Source of the DNA: Saprospiraceae bacterium
GTDB lineage: Bacteria; Bacteroidota; Bacteroidia; Chitinophagales; Saprospiraceae
NCBI GenBank assembly: GCA_017985675.1
Contig: JAGNXB010000001.1
Location: 124,001 to 188,000, forward strand
Length of the DNA stretch: 64,000 nucleotides
Direction: 5' to 3'
Made by a program: the position numbers and the translations under genes. The number at the start of each line of letters is the position of its first letter. Position 1 is the stretch's first letter. The notes beneath the pieces were generated by a model. That model did not search any database, had not been told where the DNA came from, and saw only the letters and a list, made by a program, of their open reading frames with translations. Below, in pieces: positions 7,715 to 17,070 of this stretch.

Positions 7715-9349
7715 ATGACGAATAAGGAGATCGCTGCTGCTTTCAATCGATTGGCGAAGATTATGGAACTACACGGGGAGAATACCTTTAAGATTCGTTC
7801 CTACCAAAATGCCTATGTCCTGCTTCGAAAATGGCCTGATCCGCTGGAAACAATGTCCCTGGAAGCATTAGAAGGGATCCAGGGTGTGGGTAAAGCCATT
7901 GCGGAGAAAATTCGTGAATTGGTGGATACCGGTACTCTCGCCACCTATCTGAAGTACGCTGAGCAAACGCCTCCCGGTGTGATTGAAATGCTGGAAATTC
8001 CCGGCATCGGTCCCAAAAAGGTACTTGCCTTGTGGAAAGAACTGGGTATCGAAACTACGGGAGAACTCCTCTATGCATGCAATGAAAACAGGCTTATCGC
8101 TTTGAATGGTTTTGGGGTGAAGACACAAGCAGATTTACGCGATAAACTCCAATTTTTTCTCCAATCCAAAAATCAATGGATTGGGCCGAATGCCCGACAA
8201 ATTGCTCATGAGGCGATCGAAGAATTACGACTTTTAAACAGAACAGCAGAAGTAATCATGACAGGCGAATTGCGACGCCATTGTCCCATTGTTAGCCAAA
8301 TCGAACTTTTGTGGATTGTACCTGATGATTACCAAATACCCCAGTCGGATAAACTCATCCCGGTAGATGATGTGCAGTTTGACATGCCTATGGATGGTAA
8401 AGGCACTGTCCGTGTACATCTTGCTCACCCAGGAAACCAAGGTCGAAGGTTGTGGGAGACGACGGGTTCCGAAGGATATGTAAAACGCTTTGCTCCCAAC
8501 GGAAATACGCAGGATGAATCAGATGAAACAAATTGGCTCCACAGCAGCCATTTACCCGTTCATCCACCTGAATGGCGGGAGGATGCAGACCAGGCGATAA
8601 AATTTGCTTCAAGGACAGATAAACTGATCGAGGAAAAGGACATCAGAGGTGTGATTCATGCCCATAGTACCTGGTCAGATGGGGTACAGCGTCTTGAAGA
8701 AATGGCGCGAACGTGTAAACAAAAGGGATATGAATATCTGGTCATTTCAGATCATTCCCGATCTGCGTTTTATGCTAATGGGCTCCAGCCAAACCGAGTA
8801 ATCGAGCAGTTTGCGGAAATTGACCGATTGAATACTGATCTGGCACCATTTCGGATTTTCAAGGGGATCGAATCCGATATTTTGCACAATGGCGAACTGG
8901 ATTATGAGCCTGATCTGCTAGCACGTTTTGAGGTGGTGATTGCCTCCATCCACAGTAATTTGCGGATGGATGCAGACAGGGCTATGCTCCGATTGTTGAA
9001 CGCTATAGCAAATCCTGCCACACGAATCCTGGGTCACCCCACTGGACGGCTATTGCTTAGTCGTGCGGGATATCCGATTGACTACAGAAAAGTGATTGAA
9101 GCGTGTGCAACACATGGTGTTGCAATAGAATTGAATGCAAATCCACAGCGATTAGATCTCGACTATAGCTGGATTCCCTTTGCCATGGAATGTAATGTGC
9201 AAATCGCTGTCAATCCAGATGCGCATTCTACAACTGGAATCGATGATATTCGCACAGGTGTATTTACTGCCAGGAAAGGCGGATTGACTGTAGGAAGTTG
9301 TCTCAACACAAAATCATTAGCAGAATTCGAAAAATGGACCATCGATTAA
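7715..9349 (+). CDS. PolX-like protein: HhH + decayed polymerase domain + PHP exonuclease
   Basis: The 544-residue protein has the domain order of bacterial family X polymerases: helix-hairpin-helix motifs (IQGVGKAIAEKI near 55-66, IPGIGPKKV near 95-103, LNGFGVKTQ near 130-138), a polymerase-beta-like core, and a C-terminal PHP domain. The PHP ligands are intact: HAHS at 315-318, SDH at 345-347, GIESD at 384-388, SIHS at 411-414, HPTGR at 441-445 and PDAH at 501-504. In contrast, the polymerase motif that normally reads GDIDxL is SQIELL (194-199), and the third aspartate strand appears as VRVHLAH. It is therefore probably a PHP-type nuclease rather than a polymerase, acting in base-excision or end processing. 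The polX name is withheld for that reason. Confidence 0.85.
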   Translation: MTNKEIAAAFNRLAKIMELHGENTFKIRSYQNAYVLLRKWPDPLETMSLEALEGIQGVGKAIAEKIRELVDTGTLATYLKYAEQTPPGVIEMLEIPGIGPKKVLALWKELGIETTGELLYACNENRLIALNGFGVKTQADLRDKLQFFLQSKNQWIGPNARQIAHEAIEELRLLNRTAEVIMTGELRRHCPIVSQIELLWIVPDDYQIPQSDKLIPVDDVQFDMPMDGKGTVRVHLAHPGNQGRRLWETTGSEGYVKRFAPNGNTQDESDETNWLHSSHLPVHPPEWREDADQAIKFASRTDKLIEEKDIRGVIHAHSTWSDGVQRLEEMARTCKQKGYEYLVISDHSRSAFYANGLQPNRVIEQFAEIDRLNTDLAPFRIFKGIESDILHNGELDYEPDLLARFEVVIASIHSNLRMDADRAMLRLLNAIANPATRILGHPTGRLLLSRAGYPIDYRKVIEACATHGVAIELNANPQRLDLDYSWIPFAMECNVQIAVNPDAHSTTGIDDIRTGVFTARKGGLTVGSCLNTKSLAEFEKWTID

Positions 9350-9383
9350 CATCGTATTAACAGGCGTTTTTTGTAACAGCATG

Positions 9384-9391
9384 TAATTTTG
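9384..9391 (+). promoter_or_regulatory. Bacteroidota -7 box for the DUF1573 lipoprotein
   Basis: TAATTTTG, an exact TAnnTTTG match, 47 bases before the ATG at 9439. Confidence 0.5.
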
Positions 9392-9438
9392 CAGGGTTCG
9401 GTGAGTTATACCAACGGACTATTTAAAAACCAAAAAAA

Positions 9439-9978
9439 ATGAATGTTATGAAACGATTTTTGCTTGGTGTTGGCGTAATTGCTTTTTCAACACTTTTTAT
9501 GTCTTGTGGTAGTGATCAGGCCACGGAATCAGCGGTTGAAGCTGCACCGCAAGCTGATCCAACAGCGATGGCTGCCAATCAGGCTGCAGGTAGCCAGGTT
9601 GTAGCCGATGCGGCCCAACCGCAAGTACCTGCAGGTCCTACCACGAAGATGACATTCAAGTATATTGAATATGATTTCGGAACGGTTAAAGATGGTGAAA
9701 TTGTACGTCACGAGTATGAGTTTACCAACACCGGAACAGAACCCCTCATTATTGCTGACGCAAAAGCAAGCTGTGGTTGTACTGTTCCTTCATGGCCTAA
9801 AGAACCAATTCAACCAGGTGACAAAGGCAAAATCAAAGTAGAATTTGATAGCAAAGGCAAACCTGGACCACAAAGCAAGAAGGTTACCATCACAGCAAAT
9901 ACGGATCCTGCACCATTATACCTGACAATTAAGGGTAATGTGGAAGGAAAAGGTGCTGATGTTGCTAAAAAGCAGTAA
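9439..9978 (+). CDS. DUF1573 lipoprotein
   Basis: A 179-residue exported lipoprotein. The signal peptide MKRFLLGVGVIAFSTLFMSC ends in a lipobox-like cysteine (LFMSCGSD). It is followed by an Ala/Gln/Pro-rich linker to about residue 70 and then one DUF1573 beta-sandwich with the hallmark YDFGTVKDGE, FTNTGTEPLII and ASCGCTVP motifs, ending in LTIKGNVEG. DUF1573 is an ASH/MSP-like immunoglobulin fold common in the Bacteroidota periplasm; its function is unknown. Starts at 9439 and 9448 (MKRFLL) are both possible; an A-rich stretch precedes both. It is monocistronic by appearance, with a promoter box before it and a strong terminator after it. Confidence 0.9.
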   Translation: MNVMKRFLLGVGVIAFSTLFMSCGSDQATESAVEAAPQADPTAMAANQAAGSQVVADAAQPQVPAGPTTKMTFKYIEYDFGTVKDGEIVRHEYEFTNTGTEPLIIADAKASCGCTVPSWPKEPIQPGDKGKIKVEFDSKGKPGPQSKKVTITANTDPAPLYLTIKGNVEGKGADVAKKQ

Positions 9979-10000
9979 CCCTTTCTTTCTATGAAGATGT

Positions 10001-10037
10001 AAAAATGGCTGGTTCCTTGAACCGGCCATTTTTATTT
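10001..10037 (+). terminator. Intrinsic terminator after the DUF1573 gene
   Basis: A 15-bp stem with one G-T pair (10001-10015 with 10019-10033), 3-base loop, then T-rich sequence. Confidence 0.9.
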
Positions 10038-10118
10038 GTGATATGCTTTACTCCGTAGAGCAAAACGATGATACCTTCTTTACTTTTGGGCTTTTGGATA
10101 CCAAATGCAGTTGAGCCG

Positions 10119-10997
10119 ATGTTTCAAAAAATTAGTACATACTTTTCGCTGGTCAAATTTAGTCACACCCTATTTGCACTTCCCTTTGCTGCATTAGGTT
10201 TTACATTAGGCCGCCTTGATGCGCCCAATGGCGAGCTATTTAGCCTTGGATTGAAGGTGCTGCTCTGCATGGTGTTTGCACGCAACACAGCGATGGCCTT
10301 CAACAGGCTTATTGACGCGCATATTGATAAAAAAAATCCAAGGACTGCTGTTCGAGAAATCCCGGCTGGCATACTCAGGCCAAGTCAGGTAAAGGCATTT
10401 GTAACACTAAATGCACTAGCATTTATGGCGACTACATTTTTTATTAATCCACTTTGCTTTTTCCTTTCCCCGGTAGCCTTGGCTATTGTAATGGGTTACA
10501 GTTATACAAAGCGGTTTACACCATTTTGCCATCTAATCCTCGGGCTGGGACTAGCATTAGCTCCGATCGGGGCATATATGGCCATGACTGGAGCATCAAA
10601 TTGGATAGTAATAATCCTGGGACTGGTAGTCATGACCTGGGTGGGCGGCTTTGATATCATCTATGCGTTGCAGGATGAAACATTTGATAAAGAACATCAA
10701 CTTTACTCTATCCCGGCCTGGTTAGGTGGTACACAGGCATTAGTTGTTTCCAGAATTCTTCATGTTATTTCTACAGTAGCAATTTTAGCCTTTGCTATTA
10801 TGGGATATGCGACCAGGGATGTAAATGTCTATTGGCTTTTGGCTGGTGTGCTTGTTTTTATGAGTATGTTATTGTACCAACATTCGCTGGTTAAGGCCCA
10901 CGATTTACGACATGTTAACCTGGCTTTTTTTACCACTAATGGGATTGCCAGTGTCCTCTTTGGTACGTTTACCATAATAGCTTTTAGTTTCGTCTGA
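10119..10997 (+). CDS. UbiA-family prenyltransferase, MqnP-like
   Basis: An integral membrane prenyltransferase (292 aa from this start) with 8-9 hydrophobic segments. The first aspartate-rich motif reads NRLIDAHIDKKNPRT preceded by NTAMAF, and the second is the DIIYALQDETFDKEHQLYS region. The opening YFSLVKFSHTLFALPFA matches the subgroup linked to the futalosine menaquinone route (MqnP), which attaches the polyprenyl tail to the aromatic ring in the membrane. An in-frame ATG at 10068 would add 17 residues; I prefer 10119 because homologues begin just before the SLVKFSHT segment. No other menaquinone genes are in the window, so the exact substrate is inferred. Confidence 0.85.
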   Translation: MFQKISTYFSLVKFSHTLFALPFAALGFTLGRLDAPNGELFSLGLKVLLCMVFARNTAMAFNRLIDAHIDKKNPRTAVREIPAGILRPSQVKAFVTLNALAFMATTFFINPLCFFLSPVALAIVMGYSYTKRFTPFCHLILGLGLALAPIGAYMAMTGASNWIVIILGLVVMTWVGGFDIIYALQDETFDKEHQLYSIPAWLGGTQALVVSRILHVISTVAILAFAIMGYATRDVNVYWLLAGVLVFMSMLLYQHSLVKAHDLRHVNLAFFTTNGIASVLFGTFTIIAFSFV

Positions 10998-11047
10998 AGC
11001 CATCTTTCGCTTCTCTTATTTGTTGATTGAAGACTTGATTTCTTTTC

Positions 11048-11074
11048 TCTATCGTCCAATGCAAAGACGATAGA
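11048..11074 (+). terminator. Stem-loop downstream of the prenyltransferase gene
   Basis: Perfect 9-bp arms TCTATCGTC and GACGATAGA around a 9-base loop, 50 bases after the stop. There is no strong T-run, so termination is uncertain. Confidence 0.45.
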
Positions 11075-11106
11075 CCTTGCTTGGCATGGTTTTCGGTGCA
11101 TTCACC

Positions 11107-11121
11107 GGGTATTTTATACCC
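11107..11121 (+). promoter_or_regulatory. Palindrome immediately upstream of a start codon
   Basis: GGGTAT-ttt-ATACCC ends 4 bases before the ATG at 11126, where the ribosome would bind. It may be an operator or a small mRNA hairpin. Confidence 0.35.
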
Positions 11122-11125
11122 ATAC

Positions 11126-13387
11126 ATGAACATCATCGACATAGGCAGGCTTTTTATCCTGATAATTACCCTTACCTGCTCTTTGGCAGCGTTAAATGCG
11201 CAGTCTGGCAATGTTTTTTCAGTGGATAGTGTCCATATTACGCTAGATGATTGCGCTGTCGATGGATCAGTTTGTTTAGAGGGTATAGCACCTTCTGCCC
11301 TGGATAGCTTTGATTGGCTATGGAATGGAGCCCCTTACACTGGAAATTTTCTATCGTGTTCATTTGATACAACGAGTTTATACAACTACCAAATACTGTT
11401 TGGGCAAGGCAATGCTGGCCCGTATCGGCTGGATTCCTGGCTGGTAGATGGGTCAGTCTTTACGGGTATTTTTCAGAATATTCCTGATTTGATTGATTCA
11501 ATGAATTTGTGGGACCCCACGGGCAATTGGGTAGATAATCCATCCCAATACAATATCATAGGAGGTGATTCCCAAAAGCAGTATAGCCAAATGTTGGTTA
11601 CGGTATTGCAAATCAATACTCCGAGTTTTATAGGGTACAATTTTTCACTGACCCCGACTGCCGCCGCTATTACGGTCCCCATCGGTGTCCATCAGTTATT
11701 GGCTACACCCAAACATGGTGGCATTTCAGATACCTTGGGAATTGTGGTGGGATGCCAGTCACAGATTACTGAACATATAAATGTAGAAATTGGGCAAGCG
11801 GCTTTCTGGTGCCCGGATTTGACCCAATTGTTGACCTCAACTGCCTTAATTGCAAATGAATGTCCATCAAGTTCGGGGAGTTTTACCCAATCCCAAATGG
11901 ATACCTTGAGTGGTTGTGTGTCCACTATTGGCGCCGCAATAGGACTTGATACATTTTGTGTGGTTGTTTGTGATTCCTTCGGGTTTTGCCATCAGACTAC
12001 CCTTATCATCCATGTCTTATACCCTGGGGCTAATGATGCGATTTCGCTTTATGTTTATCCGGGAGAAACCATTTTATATTGTCCAGATACGACCTCATTA
12101 CCAGGTCAATTAAGTACTATGGTGAATATCTGTCCGGGTGCTGAAAGTCCATATGTTATGGTCGCATTGGATACCAACGCGTATTGTATAGAGATTACCG
12201 GACTCGAGTCTGGTGGTCCGGTGTTTAGTTGTCTGGTGTTATGCAATGACCAGGGTGCCTGCGACACACAAACGGTACAGATTAATGTCCTTTTTTCTAC
12301 ATCGCGTGTTGATACTATTCAAACACTGATTCATTTTGAGGAGACCTACTGCCTTGATATAAGCTCCTTTAATTCAAGTGCTCTTTCCATTACAGATCTG
12401 TGTCCTTTGTCTCCAGGCGCGGGTATTTCCTATACAATTGATTCACTTGCACTTTGTTTGACATACTCCGCAGATGCTGTCGGGGAGGAAAATTTGTGCC
12501 TGCTCCTCTCGGATTCGTTGGGCAATCGCGACACGTTGTTTTTGTCTATTATTCCTGGGCTGCCGCAACCTGATACCATTCTCCTGAATTTAGTGGTCAA
12601 TCAAACCAAGACAGTATGTGTAGATTCATTAGAACTTGCCGCACCGGTCACAACCTTTTTGAATGCCTGTCCAGGAAATACAACTGGCCTGGCTGTGTTA
12701 GACCTTTATCCTGACTCCTTATGTGTGTCCATCACAGGATTGGCAGAAGGTAAAGCAAGTGCGTGCTTGGTTCGGTGTGATTCATTCGGCATCTGTGATA
12801 CAACAGTTATCCTGATCGATGTTTTACCGTTGCAACCTTTAATCAAGCCAATAGCTGTAGATGATAGTGTGACGACATATCTAAACCAAACCATTATTAT
12901 TCCGGTATTATCAAATGATACTTTTTCCTTAGCTGGGCTGAAGGTCAAGGTTTCCCCCGGCACAGGACCATATCGGGGTACGATAGAAGTACATAGTGAC
13001 GGTACGATTACATACACGCCAGAAGCCGATTATTGTGGTCCGGATTTTTTCAGGTATGAACTGTGTAATAATTTAGGTTGTGATGCGGCAACAGTTACAA
13101 TATCTGTGTCGTGTGAGGTGCCAGATAGCATTCAGGTATTTTCCGGATTCAGTCCTAATGGCGATGGAATAAATGATTATTTCACGATTGTCGGCCTATC
13201 CGGATTGGTGGATAACAAGTTGATGGTTTACAATCGCTGGGGAAATCTTGTATACAAAAAGGAAAACTATCAGGGCAATTGGGATGGAACATGGAACGGT
13301 GGAATCCTACCGGATGGCACTTATTTCTATGTTTTATCCATTGAAGGTCAAAGAGAGAGGGCAGGATATGTCTATCTGCATCGGTAG
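11126..13387 (+). CDS. Secreted surface protein with CHU_C (T9SS type B) tail
   Basis: 753 residues from the ATG at 11126, which places a signal peptide (GRLFILIITLTCSLAALNAQ) at the N-terminus; the in-frame ATG at 11081 would bury it. The middle contains several roughly 100-residue Cys-containing beta repeats ending in variants of DSFGxC, such as VVCDSFGFCHQTTLIIHV, VLCNDQGACDTQTVQINV and VRCDSFGICDTTVILIDV. A cadherin-like/Big-type Ig domain follows (DDSVTTYLNQTIIIPVLSND). The last ~90 residues are a gliding-motility-type C-terminal domain (FSPNGDGINDYF, VYNRWGNLVYK, LPDGTYFYVL), the type B T9SS signal. It sits directly upstream of PorP/SprF and a PorE-like gene, a layout typical of T9SS-exported adhesins. 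Confidence 0.9.
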   Translation: MNIIDIGRLFILIITLTCSLAALNAQSGNVFSVDSVHITLDDCAVDGSVCLEGIAPSALDSFDWLWNGAPYTGNFLSCSFDTTSLYNYQILFGQGNAGPYRLDSWLVDGSVFTGIFQNIPDLIDSMNLWDPTGNWVDNPSQYNIIGGDSQKQYSQMLVTVLQINTPSFIGYNFSLTPTAAAITVPIGVHQLLATPKHGGISDTLGIVVGCQSQITEHINVEIGQAAFWCPDLTQLLTSTALIANECPSSSGSFTQSQMDTLSGCVSTIGAAIGLDTFCVVVCDSFGFCHQTTLIIHVLYPGANDAISLYVYPGETILYCPDTTSLPGQLSTMVNICPGAESPYVMVALDTNAYCIEITGLESGGPVFSCLVLCNDQGACDTQTVQINVLFSTSRVDTIQTLIHFEETYCLDISSFNSSALSITDLCPLSPGAGISYTIDSLALCLTYSADAVGEENLCLLLSDSLGNRDTLFLSIIPGLPQPDTILLNLVVNQTKTVCVDSLELAAPVTTFLNACPGNTTGLAVLDLYPDSLCVSITGLAEGKASACLVRCDSFGICDTTVILIDVLPLQPLIKPIAVDDSVTTYLNQTIIIPVLSNDTFSLAGLKVKVSPGTGPYRGTIEVHSDGTITYTPEADYCGPDFFRYELCNNLGCDAATVTISVSCEVPDSIQVFSGFSPNGDGINDYFTIVGLSGLVDNKLMVYNRWGNLVYKKENYQGNWDGTWNGGILPDGTYFYVLSIEGQRERAGYVYLHR

Positions 13388-13401
13388 GAATTGTTGTTTT
13401 A

Positions 13402-13421
13402 GCATAGTTTTTGCTCTATGC
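13402..13421 (+). other. Stem-loop between adhesin and porP/sprF
   Basis: GCATAG and CTATGC arms around an 8-base loop, 14 bases after the adhesin stop. No T-run follows, so it may be an intercistronic processing or attenuation structure. Confidence 0.35.
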
Positions 13422-13480
13422 ATAAGGTGATTGCAAATGTTGCATTTAAATTATTGTAAATTATTATAATTCAGCTTTTT

Positions 13481-14485
13481 ATGAAGCGGTTAATCCTTTT
13501 GGTTCAGCTCATGGTTCTTTCATTGGGTCCTGTCATTGCCCAGCAAGACCCTATGTTTACAAAATATATGTTTAATAGTCTTGCTTATAATCCGGCCTAC
13601 GCAGGGTCAAACGAGCACATGGCTATTGGACTGATTCACCGATCGCAATGGTGGGAATTGGACGGCGCGCCGACTACCCAAACATTGACTTTACATACGC
13701 CGCTTTCCAACGACCGGGTGGGTTTGGGTGCAAGTTTGATCCATGACCGGATCGGGCCTACGGCTACTCTTGGCTTGCAAATCTCCTATGCTTATCGCAT
13801 TCCTATTGGGCGCGGTAAGTTGGCTATCGGATTACAAGGAGGCATGACCAACTGGAGAGCTGATTGGTCCAGGTTGAACCTTGAAAATCCGAATCCTGAT
13901 CCGGCATTTAGTGAGACACCAAATTACTGGATGCCCAATTTTGGTGCAGGAGTGTACTACTCAACAAAACGTTTTTTTGCAGGGTTTTCTTCACCTCATT
14001 TAGTGGAATACGATCTACGCAAGCAGAATTTGAATGCAAACTATCCACTTTATGCCCGCCAATACAGACATTACTTTGTGAATGTTGGTGGTGTTATCCC
14101 CTTAAATGGCACAGCATTAATGTTTAGACCTATATTATTGGTAAAAAATGTTGGTTGGTTCTCTAGTCTTCGAAAGGATGAGGCACAAAAAGGCGTAAAA
14201 GCACCAACGGAATTTGATCTGGATTTATCCTTGATTTTTTATGAGCGTTTTTGGTTCGGTGCGGCATTCCGCTCCTCTTTTGAAGCATTTGACAACGATA
14301 AAAGTTCGTATGATTCAGTAGATTTATGGGCGTCCTATTTTTTCAATAACGGTCTTCGTATTGGGGCAGCATATGACTACCCACTTACTCAATTGCGCAC
14401 GGTAACAGCGGGAGCGTTTGAAGTGATGATTGGCTACGAATTCAATTATAAATCGAAAAAAATCGTTACGCCTCGTTATTTTTAG
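13481..14485 (+). CDS. PorP/SprF-family T9SS outer-membrane protein
   Basis: A 334-residue outer-membrane beta-barrel. The signal peptide is cut near VIAQQDP, and the classic family opening follows directly: QQDPMFTKYMFNSLAYNPAYAG. The rest alternates short amphipathic strands and ends in an aromatic strand (YEFNYKSKKIVTPRYF). PorP/SprF proteins associate with T9SS and are often paired with a specific CHU_C cargo, as SprF is with the adhesin SprB. Here the preceding gene encodes such a cargo and the following gene a PorE-like protein, so the three probably act together in export and surface display of the adhesin. Which PorP/SprF paralogue this is cannot be decided. Confidence 0.93.
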   Translation: MKRLILLVQLMVLSLGPVIAQQDPMFTKYMFNSLAYNPAYAGSNEHMAIGLIHRSQWWELDGAPTTQTLTLHTPLSNDRVGLGASLIHDRIGPTATLGLQISYAYRIPIGRGKLAIGLQGGMTNWRADWSRLNLENPNPDPAFSETPNYWMPNFGAGVYYSTKRFFAGFSSPHLVEYDLRKQNLNANYPLYARQYRHYFVNVGGVIPLNGTALMFRPILLVKNVGWFSSLRKDEAQKGVKAPTEFDLDLSLIFYERFWFGAAFRSSFEAFDNDKSSYDSVDLWASYFFNNGLRIGAAYDYPLTQLRTVTAGAFEVMIGYEFNYKSKKIVTPRYF

Positions 14486-14513
14486 GGTTTGCTACAACTT
14501 ATAATCTCACACT

Positions 14514-16973
14514 ATGAACCTTTTCCAAAAATCCACTCTGCTGCTTTTAACTTTTTTGCTTCTGGCAACAGCAGCAATGGGGCAGTCCTCCAAACTTAAG
14601 CGGGCAGGAAAGTATATGCGGGATTTGAATTATTCCTCAGCAATAGAGGTGTATAATCAAGTCCTTGAAAAACATAAAGACAATGCCGAGGCCAAGATCA
14701 ATCTTGCTGAATGTTATCGAAAAATAGGTGATGCTTACAATATAGAATATTGGTACGGACAGGTGGTACAATTGCCTCAAGTCGAACCTATTCATAAGCT
14801 GTATTATGGGATGGCCCTGCAGCGGAACGGGAAATGTGACCAGGCTAAACCCTGGTACGATGCGTATCTGGAAGCCATTCCCAATGATAACCGCGCTCAA
14901 CATCTTGCCCGTGCTTGTGATTATGAAGAAGAATTGAAAACTAAAAATGCGGGCATCTTTCAAGTCAGGAATTTGCCCTTTAACTCTGATTTAGATGACT
15001 TCAGTCCCGCTATGCAGGGCGAGAAGGTCATTTTTGCTTCCGAACGAGATCGGGGTGCCGCTATTAAGAGGGAACATACTTGGACCGGATCTCCTTTTAA
15101 TGAACTTTATATGGTTGATGTTCGCAATGAAACGAACACGCCAGGGGCAGAACAATATAGTCGGCCTCAAAAGTATTCATCCAATCTAAACTCAAAATAT
15201 CATGATGCGGCCGTTACATTTACTAATGACGGAAGCGAGATTTATTATACCAGAAATAATATCACAGGCCGAAAGGTTGGAAAAGATGACCAGGGCATTA
15301 CCCGCTTGAAGGTGTTTGTGTCAAAAAGCACTGGAGCGGATTCGTGGGCTGATCCGGAAGGACTTCCCTTCAATTCAGACGAATACAGTGTTGCTCACCC
15401 GTGTTTGAATCCAGATGCAAGTAAACTTTTCTTTTCGTCGGACATGCCCGGTGGATTTGGGGGTATGGATCTTTATTATAGCGAATATGAAAGTGGCAAT
15501 TGGGGTCCCCCAATTAATATGGGTAATAAGATCAACACGGAAGGTAATGAAATATTTCCAACGTGGCAGGGAGAGTCATCGCTCTATTTTTCTTCAGATG
15601 GTCATATAGGATTGGGAGGTTTGGATATCTACCGCTCAAAATGGAATGAAGAAGAATCCACCTGGTCCGATCCTGAAAACCTGGGAGCGCCCTTGAATTC
15701 ATCCTTTGATGATCTGGGAATTGTATTAAAGGAAGACGGCACATTTGGTTATTTTTCATCCGACCGTCCGGGAGGGCAGGGTAGGGATGATGTTTATTCA
15801 TTTGTCAAAATTGCTGCTCCTGTCGAGGTCTACGTCTTTGATGAATTGACTAAAAATCCGGTCAAAGGGGCTACTGTCAACCACACCTGTGCAGCAGGCG
15901 ATCGTCAAACAAACAAGGAGGGTATTGTATCTTATGAAATCAAACTGAATAGCTGCTGTGATTATACAGCCACTTTAGAAGGCTATGATCCAAATACGGT
16001 TGAAGGATGCACAGCGGGATTGACAGATGTTCCCGTAAGAGTAGAAATTCCGCTCAAACGTTCTATTCAGTTGAATATTCGTGGGTATGTTTATGATCAA
16101 CAAACTGGTTTTCCTTTGGTAGGCGCAACGGTTACCATGGAAAACGATTGTGAAGACACGGAGCCAGTTGCTATTGTCACCGATTCGACCGGCTTTTACA
16201 CGTTTCCGCTAAGGAGAGATTGTTGTTACAAGGTGAAAGCAGAAAAACAGGGCTATTTGGCATCTACGCTTGATAATCAATGTACAAAAGGTCTGACTGA
16301 AGATTTTATATTGGAAGGCAACCTGTATCTCCAGCCTACAGTCAGTAATATCGCTTCAACGCCTGATCAACGGCCCAGATTAGTGAAAGATCCTGTTACT
16401 GGTCTTTATATTGATCCGAATAACGGCCAACCCTTTACTGGCGTGATTGATGGGGTGACATACGAAAAAGGTAAAATTGTTGCTGGTGGAAAATTATTCG
16501 AAACCAGTCCGACGCCTTTTGCAGAAGGAGAACCTATCGCCTATTTGCTCCACATCTATTATGATTTTGATCGGGCCAACATTCGGGATGAAGCACTCCC
16601 TGAATTAAACAAATTGCTCTCCATGCTGAATGAGAACCCGATGATTATTGTCGAATTGGCATCCCATACGGATGCCAGGGGTTCGCATCGATACAACAAA
16701 CGACTTTCTCAACGACGGGCCGATGCTGTTGTTGATTGGTTGGTGGAGAAAGGGGTTAATCTGGACCGTCTCGTTCCAAGGGGTTATGGCGAAACTGTAC
16801 CGGTAAACGATTGTGTAAATAATGTGCCTTGCAACGAAAAGAAACACCAGTTGAACCGTCGTACCGAATTCCGGATCCTCGGTTGTATCGGTTGTGTCGA
16901 TCCGGCAAAAGCAAAATTGTCAAAACCAAACGAAAATCCTCAAGTGGATGAGTGTAAACATTGTCCATTTTAA
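14514..16973 (+). CDS. PorE-like OmpA-family protein (TPR, beta-propeller, CRD, OmpA)
   Basis: 819 residues in the domain order described for the T9SS component PorE. A signal peptide ends near TAAMGQ. TPR helices cover about 25-145 and PD40/WD40-like propeller strands about 150-430 (repeated PDASKLFFSSDMPGGFGGMD and similar). Two carboxypeptidase-regulatory-like sandwiches span about 435-610, and the OmpA-like peptidoglycan-binding domain about 680-795 (YYDFDRANIRDEALPELNKL, SHTDARGSHRYNKRLSQRRA). A Cys-rich tail ends in DECKHCPF. There is no lipobox, unlike P. gingivalis PorE. It follows porP/sprF by 28 bases and is closed by a strong terminator. Its likely role is to tie the secretion or adhesin complex to peptidoglycan. 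Confidence 0.9.
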   Translation: MNLFQKSTLLLLTFLLLATAAMGQSSKLKRAGKYMRDLNYSSAIEVYNQVLEKHKDNAEAKINLAECYRKIGDAYNIEYWYGQVVQLPQVEPIHKLYYGMALQRNGKCDQAKPWYDAYLEAIPNDNRAQHLARACDYEEELKTKNAGIFQVRNLPFNSDLDDFSPAMQGEKVIFASERDRGAAIKREHTWTGSPFNELYMVDVRNETNTPGAEQYSRPQKYSSNLNSKYHDAAVTFTNDGSEIYYTRNNITGRKVGKDDQGITRLKVFVSKSTGADSWADPEGLPFNSDEYSVAHPCLNPDASKLFFSSDMPGGFGGMDLYYSEYESGNWGPPINMGNKINTEGNEIFPTWQGESSLYFSSDGHIGLGGLDIYRSKWNEEESTWSDPENLGAPLNSSFDDLGIVLKEDGTFGYFSSDRPGGQGRDDVYSFVKIAAPVEVYVFDELTKNPVKGATVNHTCAAGDRQTNKEGIVSYEIKLNSCCDYTATLEGYDPNTVEGCTAGLTDVPVRVEIPLKRSIQLNIRGYVYDQQTGFPLVGATVTMENDCEDTEPVAIVTDSTGFYTFPLRRDCCYKVKAEKQGYLASTLDNQCTKGLTEDFILEGNLYLQPTVSNIASTPDQRPRLVKDPVTGLYIDPNNGQPFTGVIDGVTYEKGKIVAGGKLFETSPTPFAEGEPIAYLLHIYYDFDRANIRDEALPELNKLLSMLNENPMIIVELASHTDARGSHRYNKRLSQRRADAVVDWLVEKGVNLDRLVPRGYGETVPVNDCVNNVPCNEKKHQLNRRTEFRILGCIGCVDPAKAKLSKPNENPQVDECKHCPF

Positions 16974-16995
16974 TATTCGGTCGACTTTAATAAAC

Positions 16996-17028
16996 AAAAA
17001 AGTCCCAGGTAACCCCTGGGACTTTTTT
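16996..17028. terminator. Bidirectional terminator between convergent genes
   Basis: 14-bp perfect stem (16996-17009 with 17015-17028) with a 5-base loop and T-runs on both strands. It serves the PorE-like gene (+) and the subtilase (-). Confidence 0.92.
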
Positions 17029-17070
17029 TGTTTATTTACCATCCATAAGCCTGGTTGTCCAGAATGATTA

